Shown piece after piece: positions 34,930 to 35,344 of a DNA stretch of 35,344 bases. The notes below the pieces were generated by a model. It saw only the letters and a list, made by a program, of their open reading frames with translations, had not been told where the DNA came from and made no database searches. The stretch comes from Cochliopodium minus. Lineage: Eukaryota > Discosea > Himatismenida > Cochliopodiidae. Both the position numbers and the translations under genes were made by a program. The stretch covers positions 1 to 35,344 of the forward strand of contig JAMYWO010000363.1 in assembly GCA_024220525.1 (NCBI GenBank), written 5' to 3'. Numbering within the stretch: the stretch's first letter is position 1; every line of letters starts with the position of its first letter.

Positions 34930-35344
34930 CTAAAAAAATAAATCAAAATAAAAATAAATTTAAATTATAAAAATAAAAAATAAGAAATCGAAACAAAAAA
35001 ATGAAAAAATATATTTTTGGAAATCAAAAAAAAAAAATTTAAAAATATTACTGAAATAAGAAAAATAAAAATAAAATATATCTTGTATAACAAAAATAAA
35101 AAAATAAAAAAAATAAAAATTGAAATTAAAATCAAAAAAATCAAAAAATAAAAAAATCAAAAATCAAAAAATAAATTTAAATTAAAAAAATAAAAAATAA
35201 TAAATAATAAATAATAAAAAAAAAATAAAAAATCAAAAAAAATAAAAAAATAAAAAAATAAAAAAATAAAAAAATAGTTAAGAAAAAAAAGTCAAAAATA
35301 ATAATATCTGGAGGTCCATATTAGATCAAAAAAAACAGATTTAT
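34930..35344. other. AT-rich right edge, probably intron
   Basis: Upstream of the exon starting at 34929 on the minus strand, so most likely intron sequence. It is A-rich with AAAAAAT repeats (about 35230-35275). The final 50 bases are more complex and may be part of a further exon, but I could not fix a frame. Confidence 0.5.

Overview
This window looks like a gene-dense piece of a very AT-rich nuclear genome from a unicellular eukaryote. The grounds are spliceosomal introns throughout (GT...AG, mostly GTAA/GTAT donors and TAG/AAG acceptors), A-rich start contexts, eukaryote-only families (DDX41, Atg1/ULK kinase, CLU, F-box, SPRY) and introns that are almost pure A/T simple sequence. TAA, TAG and TGA all end genes, so the code is standard, except that one TGA is read as selenocysteine. 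I cannot name the organism. Amoebozoa are one possibility, because deiodinase-like selenoproteins occur there, but this is a guess.

Layout, left to right: (1) an Atg1/ULK-like kinase with 8 exons (minus, 112-2608); (2) DDX41/Abstrakt helicase with 7 exons (plus, 3192-6510); (3) xanthine dehydrogenase with 21 exons (plus, 6695-11987); (4) a SPRY-domain protein (plus, 12033-12961), tail-to-tail with (5) an F-box protein (minus, 12966-14451); (6) an ornithine cyclodeaminase/mu-crystallin family enzyme (plus, 14610-15948); (7) a large protein with a CLU domain followed by AMN1-type leucine-rich repeats (plus, 16189-21635, 3' end unresolved next to a single N at 21774); (8) an unrecognised 291-residue protein (minus, 21860-23276); (9) an 870-residue protein with three copies of an unrecognised helical domain, three AT-hook-like motifs, a coiled coil and a Pro-rich tail (minus, 23460-27985); (10) an iodothyronine-deiodinase-like selenoprotein whose in-frame TGA is split by an intron, with a good form-2 SECIS hairpin after the stop (minus, 28267-29606); (11) a Sel1-repeat protein (plus, 30020-32245); (12) a secreted collagen-like protein with a C-terminal coiled coil (plus, 32677-34114); (13) the 3' end of a gene resembling the C-terminal region of Atg1/ULK kinases (minus, 34374-34929 and beyond).

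Exon models were built by hand. Junctions were chosen so that phase and family alignment agree, and complete models sum to whole codons. The genes do not form a pathway. Two enzymes use redox cofactors (XDH, OCD-like), and the selenoprotein implies that selenocysteine insertion machinery (SECIS-binding protein, EFSec, tRNA-Sec) exists elsewhere in this genome.

The strongest discovery is the split-codon deiodinase-like selenoprotein with its SECIS. Next are the CLU-LRR architecture, the triple-repeat AT-hook protein, a dispersed intronic element, and the XDH with an intact Fe-S/Mo core but a worn FAD module.
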